Assembly: GCA_003150315.1 (NCBI GenBank)
Contig: QAML01000103.1
Location: 1 to 64,000 of the forward strand
Direction of reading: 5' to 3'
Length of the DNA: 64,000 nucleotides
DNA from: Prevotellaceae bacterium
GTDB taxonomy: Bacteria > Bacteroidota > Bacteroidia > Bacteroidales > Bacteroidaceae
Under the pieces are notes generated by a model that searched no databases, was not told the DNA's origin, and saw only the letters and a program-made list of their open reading frames with translations. The first letter of the stretch is position 1, and the number at the start of each line of letters is the position of its first letter. Both the position numbers and the translations under genes were made by a program. Below are positions 17,214 through 26,942 of the stretch, one piece after another.

Positions 17214-18250
17214 ATATAGATTTAAGCAAACTTGTTCGTGAAAACATTCAAAAGCTTGCGCCGTACAGCTGTGCAAGGAATGAGTTCGACGGAGAGGCAA
17301 AAGTTCTTCTCGATGCTAATGAGAATCCTTTTAATTCCCCGTATAACAGATACCCTGATCCTTTGCAAAGGGAACTGAAAAGCAAAATTTCCAAGATAAA
17401 AGGTGTTCCTGTTGATAATATCTTTTTGGGAAACGGCAGTGACGAGGCAATAGATTTATGTTTTAGGGTTTTTTGTAATCCCGGAAAAGATAACGTGGTT
17501 GCAATAGAACCTACTTACGGCATGTACCGTGTGGCGGCTGATATAAACGATGTGGAATATCGCCCGGTGCTTTTAGACGAAAACTTTTCTCTTAATGCCG
17601 ATAAACTGTTGCAGAGTACCGATGAGCGCACAAAGTTGATATTTATTTGTTCTCCCAATAACCCGAGCGGTAATTCTCTTTCGCCTGAAGAAATAAAAAA
17701 AGTTCTTGACGGTTTTAACGGAATCGTAGTCATAGACGAAGCATATTCCGACTTTGCAAAACAACCTCAATTCCGCAATAAACTTTCCGAATATCCCAAT
17801 GCCATAGTGCTTAATACGTTCTCAAAAGCGTGGGGGTGTGCTGGTATTCGATTGGGGATGGCTTTTGCTTCAAAAGAGATTATTTCATATTTCAACAAGG
17901 TAAAATATCCGTACAACATAAATATTCTTACTCTGCAAGAGGCTGATAAAATGCTTTCCGGGCGTTATGAAGTTGACAAATGGGTTAGTATTATTCTTGA
18001 AGAGCGCGGATGTTTGACGAATGCGGTATCTATTCTTCCGTATTGTGAGAAGGTTTATCCCACAGATTCCAATTTCTTTCTTGCCAAATTTGATGATGCC
18101 ACAAAACTTTATAATTATCTTGTAAATTGCGGTGTGATTGTTAGAAATCGCAGCAGTGTGAAACTTTGCGGAAACTGTCTCAGGATTACCGTAGGTTCTC
18201 AGAGCGAAAATTCACTGTTGCTTTCTGCAATGCGTAAATACAAACATTGA
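17210..18250 (+). CDS. hisC: Histidinol-phosphate aminotransferase
   Basis: PLP enzyme transferring an amino group from glutamate to imidazole acetol phosphate. 346 residues. Fold-type I landmarks: LDANENPFN at the N-terminus, [29 protein letters not shown] (Asp and Tyr contacting PLP), and the Schiff-base lysine in [17 protein letters not shown]. The overlap with hisD and the 7-base gap to hisB place it in the his operon. Confidence 0.96.
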   Translation: MNIDLSKLVRENIQKLAPYSCARNEFDGEAKVLLDANENPFNSPYNRYPDPLQRELKSKISKIKGVPVDNIFLGNGSDEAIDLCFRVFCNPGKDNVVAIEPTYGMYRVAADINDVEYRPVLLDENFSLNADKLLQSTDERTKLIFICSPNNPSGNSLSPEEIKKVLDGFNGIVVIDEAYSDFAKQPQFRNKLSEYPNAIVLNTFSKAWGCAGIRLGMAFASKEIISYFNKVKYPYNINILTLQEADKMLSGRYEVDKWVSIILEERGCLTNAVSILPYCEKVYPTDSNFFLAKFDDATKLYNYLVNCGVIVRNRSSVKLCGNCLRITVGSQSENSLLLSAMRKYKH

Positions 18251-18257
18251 AAAACAG

Positions 18258-19322
18258 ATGCAGAAAGTTTTATTTATAGATCGCGACGGAACTCTCGTAA
18301 AGGAACCAACAGACGAACAGGTAGATTCTTTTGAAAAATTGGAATTCATGCCCGGTGTTTTCAATGCCATGCGCACGATAGCAAATCTTACCGATTATAA
18401 GTTTGTCATGGTTACAAATCAGGACGGACTTGGAACGGATTCTTTTCCAGAGGATACTTTTTGGTCTGTACACAATTTTATTCTGAAAACATTGCAAGGC
18501 GAGGGCATTGTGTTTGATGAAGTTCTTATCGACCGCACTTTTCCCGAGGACAATTGTCCCACACGCAAGCCTGGAACGGCAATGCTCACGGATTATATCA
18601 ACGGAGATTGCGACATGGAACATAGCTATGTTATAGGCGACAGAGATACGGACGTAATGCTTGCGAAAAATCTCGGGTGCAAAGCTTTGAAACTTTCAGA
18701 AGATATGCCTTGGAGTAAAATTACCGAGATTGTAGTAGCCGGTGCAAGGCGTGCGCAGAAAAGAAGAACTACTCACGAGACAGACGTGTTTGTTTCTCTC
18801 AATCTCGACGGTGTAGGTAACTGCGACATATCCACGGGAATCGGCTTTTTCGACCACATGTTGGAGCAAATAGCAAAACATGGAAACATTGACCTTGACA
18901 TAAAAGTAAAGGGAGACCTTAATGTTGATGAGCATCACACCATTGAGGACACGGCAATAGTTTTGGGACTTTGCCTTCGTGAGGCTTTGGGAGACAAGAG
19001 GGGAATACAAAGATACGGATTCTGTCTTCCCATGGACGATTGCCTGTGTCAGGTTTCGCTGGACTTTTCCGGTCGTCCGTGGACGGTGTGGAATGCTGAT
19101 TTTCACCGCGAAAAAATAGGCGACATGCCTACCGAAATGTTCCTTCACTTTTTCAAGAGTCTTGCCGACAATGCTATGATAAATCTCAATGTGAAGGCGG
19201 AGGGCGAGAACGAACATCATAAGATAGAAGGCATATTTAAGGCTTTTGCGCGGGCGTTGAAACTCGCCGTACATCGCGATTTACAACATTTCTATCTGCC
19301 TTCTTCAAAAGGAACTCTTTGA
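18258..19322 (+). CDS. hisB: Bifunctional histidinol-phosphatase / imidazoleglycerol-phosphate dehydratase
   Basis: 354 residues in two domains. The N-terminal HAD phosphatase (1 to about 165) has the nucleophile motif [12 protein letters not shown], a MVTNQDG motif and [12 protein letters not shown]. The C-terminal IGP dehydratase (about 168-354) has metal-binding His clusters in [11 protein letters not shown] and [17 protein letters not shown] and [15 protein letters not shown]. The fusion matches HisB of enterobacteria and Bacteroidota. It carries out two non-consecutive steps of histidine synthesis and is the last his gene here; hisH, hisA, hisF and hisI are not in the window. Confidence 0.96.
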   Translation: MQKVLFIDRDGTLVKEPTDEQVDSFEKLEFMPGVFNAMRTIANLTDYKFVMVTNQDGLGTDSFPEDTFWSVHNFILKTLQGEGIVFDEVLIDRTFPEDNCPTRKPGTAMLTDYINGDCDMEHSYVIGDRDTDVMLAKNLGCKALKLSEDMPWSKITEIVVAGARRAQKRRTTHETDVFVSLNLDGVGNCDISTGIGFFDHMLEQIAKHGNIDLDIKVKGDLNVDEHHTIEDTAIVLGLCLREALGDKRGIQRYGFCLPMDDCLCQVSLDFSGRPWTVWNADFHREKIGDMPTEMFLHFFKSLADNAMINLNVKAEGENEHHKIEGIFKAFARALKLAVHRDLQHFYLPSSKGTL

Positions 19323-19336
19323 AAATTTTCGGCATA

Positions 19337-19936
19337 ATGCTGCGTGTCGCTTTTTTATTTATGATTGTGGCGTTTTTTGTTTCTTGCGAAAAATCGCCTT
19401 TGTCAGATCCTGAAAAGAAACCCGACATTCCGCAGCCCGTAAATCCCACGGACACAGTGGCTCGTGGCGATTCTGCAGACGTATATCTCACAGTGCTTCA
19501 GGCAAAGGCTTTTGCCGAGAAAATGCAAGAGGATTCCACTTTCACGATAACTGCCAATGGAATTGTTGGATATATAGTTGGCGTGATAAACGGCACTTCA
19601 CTTGTGGCTGCCGACTTTAATCCGCCGTTCATGGTTAGAAGTAATATTCTCATAGCCGATAATCCGGTGGAAAACAACGTGGATAAATGCATGCCTGTCC
19701 AACTTGCCAACAATACGAGTTTTCGCAATGAGTTGAATCTTGCTGACAATCCTGCGAATTTGGGAAAAAAGATAATTGTAGAGGGATCTATTTCCGATTA
19801 TTTCAGGACTTACGGCATAAAACCTTTGACTTCTTATCAATGGGTAAGTGTTGGCTCGGATTCCACGACTACAAATCCTGCGGACAACAATCCTGTCATT
19901 TCTGACAAGCCGGAAGTTATTGAGGGCGGGCGATAA
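19337..19936 (+). CDS. Lipoprotein, DUF6359-like
   Basis: 199 residues from the ATG at 19337. A TTG at 19319 that overlaps hisB is possible but less likely, since MLRVAFLFMIVAFFVSCEK is a complete lipoprotein signal with Cys at about 17. The mature part contains FTITANGIVGYIVG, NILIADNP and VEGSISDYFRTYGIK, which resemble the small OB-like domain repeatedly found in Bacteroidales surface lipoproteins (DUF6359). It follows hisB by 14 bases and may be transcribed with it, but no metabolic link is evident. Probably exported to the outer membrane. Confidence 0.7.
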   Translation: MLRVAFLFMIVAFFVSCEKSPLSDPEKKPDIPQPVNPTDTVARGDSADVYLTVLQAKAFAEKMQEDSTFTITANGIVGYIVGVINGTSLVAADFNPPFMVRSNILIADNPVENNVDKCMPVQLANNTSFRNELNLADNPANLGKKIIVEGSISDYFRTYGIKPLTSYQWVSVGSDSTTTNPADNNPVISDKPEVIEGGR

Positions 19937-20063
19937 TTTTTTTGTACTTCCTGCCGGTATTTTTAGTGGGAAGCATTTCCTGATTTTTGTGTTATGTTTT
20001 TTAGTTCCGAAATAGCTTGGGGAGTTTACGGAAATGTAGCTTTACGATGCTATTCGGGAAATC

Positions 20064-20154
20064 AAAAAAAATACATGGCTTATTGTAAAAAATACGAGCC
20101 ATATATTTTAAAATATATGGCTCGTAATTCAAAATACATGGCTTGTATTTTTTT
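20064..20154. repeat. Modular palindromic element, copy 4
   Basis: The boxes are CATGGC, CGAGCC, GGCTCG and GGCTTG; the middle pair is perfectly inverted around ATATATTTTAAAATATAT. It lies between convergent genes (lipoprotein and SDR-RND chimera). Nothing else is seen in the gap 19937-20313. Confidence 0.9.
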
Positions 20155-20313
20155 GTGCATTGCACCGTAAAAATAAAAATGTCTGATATTTGTTACACAG
20201 TACTCATTATTAATGTTTTACAAATAGCGTCCGTCAATGGAAAAATTCTGTTTTGCAAAAACTTTTGCGTTCAAAAAACGAATCGAATTTTTTGCCAAAC
20301 AAAACATGAGAAT

Positions 20314-21657
20314 TTAGCGTTTTTTGTCATACTTTTCAAACAGACAAAAGAGTACCGGAACAAGGAAAAGCAGTGCCGGCGTGCCGACAATCATGCCTCC
20401 CAAAACACCCATGCCTATGGAAATATCGCCCTTTGCGCCTGCGCCGGTTGAGAAAACCAATGGCAGCATGCCGAAAATCATTACCGTGGCGGTCATTACT
20501 ATCGGTCGGAAGCGCAAACGGGCGGCGGCGAGTGTGGCAGCCGTTATGGAAAGTCCGTTCTCGCGTCTTGGTTTTACGGCAACCTCTGTGAGCAATATTG
20601 CAGTCTTTGCCAACATGCCTATGAGCATCACAAGACCCGTTTGCATGTATATGTTGTTTTCAATGTCGAACACGGAAGCCAAAACGAAACTGCCCAAAAG
20701 TCCGAAAGGTATTACAAGGAGAATGGCAAACGGTATGAGCAAGCTTTCATAAAGAGAACTAAGAATCAAATATATGAAAACCATGCTGATAATCAGAATT
20801 ACGGCGGTGGTGTTGCCTTGCGAGGACTCTTCTCTTGACATTCCGCTCAACTCGTAGCCATATCCCACAGGCAGAGTCCGTGCCGCCACTTCGCTAATGG
20901 CTTGCAGAGCCTGTCCCGAACTATATCCTGCTGCAGGAGTGCCGTTTATTCTTATTCCCGGGAAAAGATTGAAGTGCGTTAAGTATTCCGGTCCGTTTAT
21001 TTTCTTGAGTGTTACATATTCACTCAAAGGTGAAAGAAAACCGTCGCCGCCTCTGACGTACATGTACGAGAGTGATTGTTCATTAAGTCGGAATTGCGGC
21101 GAAGCCTGAACCATTACGCGATACACATTGCAACGTTTAGCCATTTGGTAAGCGTGTAGTGTGTCGCGTATGTTTTGCGGCTGTAAAATTTCGAGTTTCA
21201 GCAAGTCTTCTGTCGGAGTTGTGGCAAGCAGTGTGTCATCTTCGGGAGTGAGAGCCGGCATGCGGTGTCCCGATTGACTGGAAATGGTTACGCCTACTCC
21301 GCCGGGTTCGATTATTTTCCCTACTTCTTCAAGCAATACCGCCGTGCCGTACAGGTCAACTTTGAGAATTGTTTCAACAGAAGCCTGACTTGGCGAAACT
21401 CCTGCGGCATTTATCAACATGGAAACCCTGCCTAAGTTTTGAGCCTCGTTTATAAGTTGACGTATTGAGGTTCTTGAGGCAAGATTCATCTCGAAAGGCG
21501 TGGCATCATAGCCTGCCATGTTCATTGTGTTGCAGATGTTTTGGGCGTTTTCTATGTTTTTGTCGCCAATGATGATTTTCTTGCCGTAGCCAATGCGACG
21601 GGCAACAGCCATACCTATTTGTCCCGCGCCTGTAAGTATTATAACTTCTTTCATCAT
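20314..21657 (-). CDS. Chimeric gene: SDR oxidoreductase N-terminus fused to RND efflux pump C-terminus
   Basis: One open frame of 447 residues. Residues 1 to about 177 are a short-chain dehydrogenase: TGAGQIG (9-15), NAAG (83-86), SSQSGH, and the catalytic pair Tyr170/Lys174 in AYQMAKRCN. From about 178 on it is the last quarter of an AcrB/MexB-like (HAE1) inner-membrane pump: YRVMVQASPQFRLNEQSL, GTPAAGYSSGQAL, SGMSREE, ESLLIPFAILLVIPFGLLG, LVMLIGMLAKTAILLTEVA and the closing helices. An ordinary SDR continues after RCN with its substrate-binding end; an RND pump has about 1,000 residues. This fits a deletion joining two genes in frame. The SDR lacks its C-terminus and the pump lacks its porter and first helix bundle, so neither original activity is likely. 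Confidence 0.85.
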   Translation of the reverse strand: MMKEVIILTGAGQIGMAVARRIGYGKKIIIGDKNIENAQNICNTMNMAGYDATPFEMNLASRTSIRQLINEAQNLGRVSMLINAAGVSPSQASVETILKVDLYGTAVLLEEVGKIIEPGGVGVTISSQSGHRMPALTPEDDTLLATTPTEDLLKLEILQPQNIRDTLHAYQMAKRCNVYRVMVQASPQFRLNEQSLSYMYVRGGDGFLSPLSEYVTLKKINGPEYLTHFNLFPGIRINGTPAAGYSSGQALQAISEVAARTLPVGYGYELSGMSREESSQGNTTAVILIISMVFIYLILSSLYESLLIPFAILLVIPFGLLGSFVLASVFDIENNIYMQTGLVMLIGMLAKTAILLTEVAVKPRRENGLSITAATLAAARLRFRPIVMTATVMIFGMLPLVFSTGAGAKGDISIGMGVLGGMIVGTPALLFLVPVLFCLFEKYDKKR

Positions 21658-21667
21658 CTTTGTTGTT

Positions 21668-22354
21668 TTAATGTTTCACCGTGTATCTCAACCACACAAC
21701 GTCTGTGCCTTCCCATTGACTCACTTTATTAAGTTTTAAGCGGTAAGGTGTGTCATTGTCCTTGATTATTCCGTCAAACACGGCAGTTTGCCCTTTTCGC
21801 CCGTCAATTCCCGGAGCCACCATTGCGCTCACTTCGTCAACCAGACCGCTCGACAGAAAGCCTCCGCATATATGTCCGCCGCCCACAACGGCTATTCTTT
21901 CTATGCTGAAGCGTTCGTGTGCCAACTGCATGGCGCGGGCTAAATCGACAGTGCCTTTGCCTGTGGAAATCCACGAAATTCCACGGTTGCGCAATGCCTG
22001 CAAATGTTCTTCGGTTACGTCCTCGCTCATAATGCAAAGCAATGGAAAACCGTCGGCAGCGTTGTCTTTCCACTGCAGATGCCCATGGGTATCCATAACT
22101 ATGGTATATTCGTCGGATTTTACCGCAATATTCACGGACTCTTCACCCTTGACGGTTCCTTTTGTCTCGGAAACTTCACATTCCACGGCGGAATTTTCCA
22201 AAGCTGCGGTTACTCTGCCCGAAAGCTTTGAGCATTTCCCCAATTCGTCCAATGCTTCGTAATATTCGTCGCCACTAATTTGTGCCATAACGGGACAGTC
22301 TATTCTCCCGTCCAATGATGTCATCATGTGAACCATGATATAAGGTCTCTTCAT
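21668..22354 (-). CDS. RibD C-terminal / dihydrofolate-reductase-like protein
   Basis: 228 residues resembling the reductase domain of RibD and DHFR-fold proteins. MVHMMTSLDGRID is the N-terminal signature and VVGGGHICGGFLSSGLVDEV the NADPH-binding glycine-rich segment. It lacks the deaminase half of RibD, so a role in riboflavin synthesis is not assured; stand-alone members are often annotated as dihydrofolate reductase family. It is 10 bases upstream of the SDR-RND chimera and co-transcribed with it; the original SDR may have been its partner. Confidence 0.82.
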   Translation of the reverse strand: MKRPYIMVHMMTSLDGRIDCPVMAQISGDEYYEALDELGKCSKLSGRVTAALENSAVECEVSETKGTVKGEESVNIAVKSDEYTIVMDTHGHLQWKDNAADGFPLLCIMSEDVTEEHLQALRNRGISWISTGKGTVDLARAMQLAHERFSIERIAVVGGGHICGGFLSSGLVDEVSAMVAPGIDGRKGQTAVFDGIIKDNDTPYRLKLNKVSQWEGTDVVWLRYTVKH

Positions 22355-22418
22355 ATCTCTTGTTTTTTATGTTTATAGTTGTTTTTGCTTAAAAATTAGA
22401 ACACCGATTGTCATAATG

Positions 22419-22426
22419 CAAAATTA
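22419..22426 (-). promoter_or_regulatory. -7 box for the RibD-like / SDR-RND operon
   Basis: TAATTTTG on the minus strand, 65 bases before the ATG at 22354; a TTTG lies about 17 bases further upstream. Confidence 0.5.
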
Positions 22427-22576
22427 GTTTGATTCATCAAAAACAAAATAAAACATATTGCAGACATTATTACCCCGAATGCGGATATTCATAAATTCAA
22501 TGGTTTTGAATAGAAATATGTAGGCATAAAAATGCAAAAGAACGGCATTCGCGAAGGGCATGCCGGGATGTGTTTG

Positions 22577-22661
22577 AAAACATAAGGCATATAATAAAAA
22601 ATACAAGGCACATATTTTAAAATAAGTGCCTTATATTTCAAAATATATGGCTTGTATTTTT
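22577..22661. repeat. Modular palindromic element, copy 5
   Basis: The boxes are TAAGGC, CAAGGC, GCCTTA and GGCTTG. It lies between divergent operons (RibD-like leftward, septum protein rightward), the second copy in a divergent gap. The rest of 22355-22859 holds only the two promoter boxes listed. Confidence 0.88.
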
Positions 22662-22824
22662 GAACATAAATAAGTGGCTTATTTATAAAGTCTTACAAAA
22701 AAACGATTTTGAGGTATTGTGGGAAAAGAAAAACTGCATATTGAACGTGTAAAATCATACATATTTCAATATGCATAAATGTATATATAAGCGGTTTCCA
22801 AGCCTGTAAGTGAAAAGTAATTGC

Positions 22825-22832
22825 TAATTTTG
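22825..22832 (+). promoter_or_regulatory. -7 box for the septum protein / queC operon
   Basis: TAATTTTG 27 bases before the ATG at 22860; no clear -33 TTG. Confidence 0.5.
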
Positions 22833-22859
22833 CAGTAAATCCGAAAAAGTATAAATAAA

Positions 22860-23207
22860 ATGGCTTTCAATGCAGGAAATGCGGGTAGATGGGCCGGACG
22901 ACACAAGTGTTTGATATTCGTTGTCTTTTTTGTGGTGGAAATAAGTTTTCTTGACCACAACAGCCTGCTGTGTCGCTATAGAATAAACCGCGAACGCGCA
23001 GTGCTGGCAGCCGAACTCGAACGCTATCGTCAGTCGTGCGAGAACGATACTCGCGAGTTGCATGCTCTTGAAACCGACAGCAGAGCCGTGGAACGCATAG
23101 CGCGTGAGCGTTATTTCATGAAAGCTGCCGACGAGGACGTTTATGTTGTGGAATATTCCGATGGCGATGCTTCGGACAAATCTTATAATGATGGGCAAAC
23201 TCAGTAA
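22860..23207 (+). CDS. Septum formation initiator, FtsB/DivIC family
   Basis: Small bitopic division protein, 115 residues. A short basic cytoplasmic tail, one membrane helix (CLIFVVFFVVEISFLDHNSL, about 19-38) and a coiled coil (ERAVLAAELERYRQSCENDT to about 80) are followed by RAVERIARERYFMKAADED, the conserved end of the DivIC/FtsB family where an ERxAREYxxM-like motif is usual. It should bind FtsL and FtsQ at the septum. It overlaps the next gene, heading an operon with queC and queF. Confidence 0.85.
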   Translation: MAFNAGNAGRWAGRHKCLIFVVFFVVEISFLDHNSLLCRYRINRERAVLAAELERYRQSCENDTRELHALETDSRAVERIARERYFMKAADEDVYVVEYSDGDASDKSYNDGQTQ

Positions 23208-23574
23208 ATTGGGTATTATGATATATGACGCATCGGCAGTGTTGATGACGTTGTGTCTTTTGTTGGTTCAATCTTCATGGAACCGGTATGTGCCGTATGT
23301 TTACGGCGTTGCTTCGCTTGTGTTTTTCGTAATGCAGTACAGAAGCAGGTATCGTGGCGGCAATATAGTTGTAAGGCGTTTACAGCGACAGCAACTGTTG
23401 GGCGGCGTATTCCTTGTGATAGCTTCCGCAGCAATATGGATGGGAGTGAACAGCGTATGGCCTTTGCGCCATAACGAATGGATAGTGGTAGTAACCATAG
23501 GAGCGTGGATGGAATTGTACACTGCGTTTCGATTGCCAAAAGAAATAGAAAAGGAGAATTATGATAAAAAATGA
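23188..23574 (+). CDS. Small multi-pass membrane protein
   Basis: 128 residues from the ATG at 23188 (the ATG at 23191 is an alternative; longer versions run far into the septum gene). Four hydrophobic helices: [57 protein letters not shown] and [17 protein letters not shown]. No catalytic motif. It is commonly seen between the DivIC-like gene and queC in Bacteroidales by my recollection, which cannot be checked here. Function unknown; it overlaps both neighbours, so co-expressed. Confidence 0.7.
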   Translation: MMGKLSKLGIMIYDASAVLMTLCLLLVQSSWNRYVPYVYGVASLVFFVMQYRSRYRGGNIVVRRLQRQQLLGGVFLVIASAAIWMGVNSVWPLRHNEWIVVVTIGAWMELYTAFRLPKEIEKENYDKK

Positions 23575-24229
23575 CGACAAGGCACTCGTAGTGCTCAGTG
23601 GCGGGCAGGATTCCACTACATGTCTGTTTTGGGCAAAAGAGCATTTCGCAGAAATCTGGGCAATAACGTTTTCATACGGACAACATCATGTGTCGGAAAT
23701 AAAGGCTGCGGAAGAAGTGGCACGCATAGCCGGCGCAAAATGGGAATTGCTTGATGTGCCTTTGGTGGGAAGCCTGGGCAAAAATTCTTTGACCTGTCCC
23801 GATGTGAAAATGGACGAAGAAAAACCTGCGGGCGGTCCTCCCAATACATTTGTTCCGGGACGTAATTTATTCTTTCTTAGCATAGCGGCTGTTTATGCAC
23901 GCGAACGCGGAATACGCCATTTGGTAACGGGAGTGGGACAGACCGATTTTAGCGGTTATCCCGACTGTCGCGATACTTTTGTGAAGAGTCTTAATGTTAC
24001 CCTTAACCTTGCAATGGAGGAACAGTTCGTGATTCATACGCCTTTGATGTGGATTGATAAAAAAGAAACCTGGGCAATGGCAGACGAGCTAGGAGTGCTT
24101 GACATTGTAAAGGAAAAAACCGTAACTTGTTACAATGGTGTTCCCGGAGATGGCTGTGGTCATTGTCCGGCTTGCAAACTTCGCAAGCACGGATTGGAGA
24201 GCTATCTGAACGAAAAAAAGAAGAAATAA
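23561..24229 (+). CDS. queC: 7-cyano-7-deazaguanine synthase
   Basis: ATP-dependent conversion of 7-carboxy-7-deazaguanine to preQ0 in queuosine synthesis. 222 residues. The PP-loop ATP motif SGGQDS is at 13-18; the zinc site is a Cys cluster near the C-terminus ([19 protein letters not shown]). [17 protein letters not shown] and [17 protein letters not shown] are family signatures. It overlaps the preceding membrane protein gene by 14 bases and is followed one base later by queF, the next enzyme of the pathway. Confidence 0.96.
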   Translation: MIKNDDKALVVLSGGQDSTTCLFWAKEHFAEIWAITFSYGQHHVSEIKAAEEVARIAGAKWELLDVPLVGSLGKNSLTCPDVKMDEEKPAGGPPNTFVPGRNLFFLSIAAVYARERGIRHLVTGVGQTDFSGYPDCRDTFVKSLNVTLNLAMEEQFVIHTPLMWIDKKETWAMADELGVLDIVKEKTVTCYNGVPGDGCGHCPACKLRKHGLESYLNEKKKK

Positions 24230-24230
24230 A

Positions 24231-24692
24231 ATGAACAGGGCTGGCGACAATCTGAAAGCTTTGGGAAGTAAGACCAAATACTCAATGGACTATGCTCCGG
24301 AGGTATTGGAAACTTTCGAAAACAAACATAAGGAGAATGATTATTGGGTTAGATTCAACTGTCCCGAATTTACGAGTCTTTGTCCTATAACTGGGCAGCC
24401 TGATTTCGCAGAAATTCGTATAGAATACATACCTGACGTAAAAATGGTGGAGAGCAAGAGCTTGAAACTATATTTGTTCAGTTTCAGAAATCATGGAGAT
24501 TTTCACGAAGATTGCGTGAACATCATAATGAAAGACCTTATCAGGCTGATGAATCCCAAGTATATAGAAGTGGAAGGGTTGTTCACACCGCGCGGAGGCA
24601 TAAGCATATATCCGTATGCAAACTATGGCAGACCGGGAACAAAGTATGAGGATCTTGCCGAGCATCGAATGAACAATCATGATTTGAAATAA
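24231..24692 (+). CDS. queF: NADPH-dependent 7-cyano-7-deazaguanine reductase
   Basis: Reduces preQ0 to preQ1, the base inserted into tRNA by Tgt. 153 residues, the short single-domain (YkvM-like) QueF. The nucleophile Cys at about 51 in [13 protein letters not shown] and Asp at about 58 are present, along with the QueF motif [15 protein letters not shown] and HEDCVN. The queC-queF pair shares one transcript. queD and queE are not in the window. Confidence 0.96.
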   Translation: MNRAGDNLKALGSKTKYSMDYAPEVLETFENKHKENDYWVRFNCPEFTSLCPITGQPDFAEIRIEYIPDVKMVESKSLKLYLFSFRNHGDFHEDCVNIIMKDLIRLMNPKYIEVEGLFTPRGGISIYPYANYGRPGTKYEDLAEHRMNNHDLK

Positions 24693-24713
24693 AAACAACA
24701 GAACTACACAAAT

Positions 24714-26036
24714 ATGTTTGAAAATCTGACAGACCGCCTTGAACGATCTTTTAAGGTTCTAAAAGGTGAAGGAAAAATAAGCGAAATAAATGTTGCGGAA
24801 ACCTTGAAAGAGGTAAGAAGGGCATTGTTGGACGCAGACGTTAACTATAAGGTGGCAAAGTCTTTTACCGATACGGTAAAAGAAAAGGCTTTGGGCATGG
24901 ATGTGCTCACAAGTGTGAAACCTGGACAGTTGATGGTGAAACTTGTGCACGACGAACTGGCTCGCCTTATGGGTGGCGATACTTCAGAAATAGTTCTTGA
25001 AAGTCGTCCTGCGGTTATTCTCATGTCCGGTTTGCAAGGCTCGGGAAAAACAACCTTTTCCGCGAAATTGGCAAATTGGCTGAAGCAGAAGAAAAACCGC
25101 AAACCTTTGCTCGTTGCGTGCGATGTTTATCGTCCTGCCGCTGTTGACCAGTTAAAAGTGCTTGGTGAGCAGATAGGCATTCCCGTATATAGCGAACCGG
25201 ATTCGAAAGCTCCCGTAGATATAGCTCTAAACGCCGTAAAGGAAGCAAAAGCAAAGGGCAGTGATGTTGTAATAATAGACACTGCCGGACGACTTGCCAT
25301 AGACGAAGAAATGATGAACGAGATTTCAGCAATAAAGAAAGCTGTGAATCCCGATGAAACTCTCTTCATTGTTGATTCAATGACCGGTCAGGACGCTGTT
25401 AACACTGCAAAGGAGTTTAACGAGAGACTCGACTTCAATGGCGTGGTACTGACAAAACTTGACGGCGATACGCGCGGTGGTGCAGCTTTGTCTATACGAA
25501 CAGTAGTTGACAAACCTATAAAATTTATAGGCACGGGCGAGAAAATGGAAGCTCTCGATGTTTTCCATCCAATGCGAATGGCAGATCGTATATTGGGTAT
25601 GGGAGATATTGTTTCTCTTGTGGAACGTGCCCAAGAACAGTATGACGAAAAAGCTGCACGTCGTCTGCAAAAGAAAATAGCAAAGAACCAGTTTGACTTC
25701 AATGACTTCCTTGCGCAAATAGCCCAAATAAAGAAAATGGGAAATATCAAGGATTTGGTATCAATGATTCCCGGTATTGGAAAAGCCGTGAAAAATATAG
25801 ATATTGACGATAATGCGTTCAAAAGCATCGAAGCAATTATTTATTCAATGACTCCGCAGGAACGTTCGAATCCGGAAATTATAAACGGGAGTCGTCGCAG
25901 GCGTATTGCTGCCGGTTCTGGTACGGATTTGCAGGAAGTAAACAGATTGCTAAAGCAGTTTGAGCAGACTCGCAAGATGATGTATCAGATGACGGGCGGA
26001 CGTATGCAGCAAATGATGGCAAGAATGAAAAGATAG
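24714..26036 (+). CDS. ffh: Signal recognition particle protein
   Basis: GTPase that with 4.5S RNA delivers nascent membrane proteins to FtsY. 440 residues: N domain (1 to about 90), G domain with SGLQGSGKTTFSAKLA, DVYRPAAVDQLK, IDTAGRL and LTKLDGDTRGG, and a methionine-rich M domain ending MMYQMTGGRMQQMMARMKR that binds RNA and signal peptides. It starts 21 bases after queF and folD follows 27 bases later. Confidence 0.97.
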   Translation: MFENLTDRLERSFKVLKGEGKISEINVAETLKEVRRALLDADVNYKVAKSFTDTVKEKALGMDVLTSVKPGQLMVKLVHDELARLMGGDTSEIVLESRPAVILMSGLQGSGKTTFSAKLANWLKQKKNRKPLLVACDVYRPAAVDQLKVLGEQIGIPVYSEPDSKAPVDIALNAVKEAKAKGSDVVIIDTAGRLAIDEEMMNEISAIKKAVNPDETLFIVDSMTGQDAVNTAKEFNERLDFNGVVLTKLDGDTRGGAALSIRTVVDKPIKFIGTGEKMEALDVFHPMRMADRILGMGDIVSLVERAQEQYDEKAARRLQKKIAKNQFDFNDFLAQIAQIKKMGNIKDLVSMIPGIGKAVKNIDIDDNAFKSIEAIIYSMTPQERSNPEIINGSRRRRIAAGSGTDLQEVNRLLKQFEQTRKMMYQMTGGRMQQMMARMKR

Positions 26037-26063
26037 TTTTCCAACAAAATAAAAAAGAACACA

Positions 26064-26942
26064 ATGCAATTAATAGACGGAAAGCAAACAGCCGCATTAA
26101 TAAAGGCGGAGATAGCAAAGGAAGTAGAATCACTTGTAAAAGACGGCATGCGCCGTCCGTGCCTTGCCGCAATACTCGTAGGGCATGACGGAGGTAGCGA
26201 AACTTATGTGGCAAACAAAGTAAAAGCCTGCGAAGTTTGTGGGTTCAAGTCGATACTTGTTAGATATGAAAATACCGTTACCGAAGAGGAGCTTTTGCAG
26301 AAAGTAAAAGAACTTAATGCAGACTCAGAGGTTGACGGAATAATCGTACAGTTGCCCTTGCCCAAACATATATCAGAGCAAAAAGTTATAGAGACAATTG
26401 ATTATCATAAGGACGTAGACGGTTTTCATCCGATAAACGTGGGACGTATGGCAATAGGTTTGCCTTCTTTTGTTTCTGCTACTCCAAAAGGAATAATGGA
26501 ATTGCTCAAGCGTTACGAAATAGAAACTTCCGGCAAAACTTGTGTAGTATTGGGAAGAAGTAATATTGTGGGAAAACCTATGGCGCAACTTATGATGCAA
26601 AAAAACAACGGAGATTCAACTGTAATTGTTTGCCACAGTCATACCAAAGACATAAAATCTTTTTGCCGTCAGGCAGACATAATAATAGCAGCTTTGGGAC
26701 AGCCTGATTTTGTTACGGCAGATATGGTAAAACCCGGGGCTGTGATAATAGATGTTGGTACTACACGTGTTCCTGATTCTTCAAAGAAGAAAGGATTCCG
26801 CCTTAACGGTGATGTAAAATTCGATGAAGTTTCTCCCATTTGCTCGTATATTTCGCCCGTTCCGGGTGGTGTGGGTCCTATGACCATTTGTTCTTTGATG
26901 CAAAACACATTGCTTGCGGCTACTCACAAATTATATAAATAA
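26064..26942 (+). CDS. folD: Methylenetetrahydrofolate dehydrogenase / cyclohydrolase
   Basis: Interconverts methylene-, methenyl- and formyl-tetrahydrofolate with NADP. 292 residues. Signatures: [15 protein letters not shown] (active-site Lys), [46 protein letters not shown] (dinucleotide site) and [15 protein letters not shown]. The stop overlaps the next ATG (TAATG), so it starts the coupled run folD - glycosyltransferase - DUF4922 - SpoIID - AmpG. Confidence 0.97.
   Translation: MQLIDGKQTAALIKAEIAKEVESLVKDGMRRPCLAAILVGHDGGSETYVANKVKACEVCGFKSILVRYENTVTEEELLQKVKELNADSEVDGIIVQLPLPKHISEQKVIETIDYHKDVDGFHPINVGRMAIGLPSFVSATPKGIMELLKRYEIETSGKTCVVLGRSNIVGKPMAQLMMQKNNGDSTVIVCHSHTKDIKSFCRQADIIIAALGQPDFVTADMVKPGAVIIDVGTTRVPDSSKKKGFRLNGDVKFDEVSPICSYISPVPGGVGPMTICSLMQNTLLAATHKLYK

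Noticed and set aside
25862..25880. TTCGAATCC-like TpsiC arm of a tRNA
   Set aside because: It lies inside the ffh coding sequence and no acceptor or anticodon stem fits around it.
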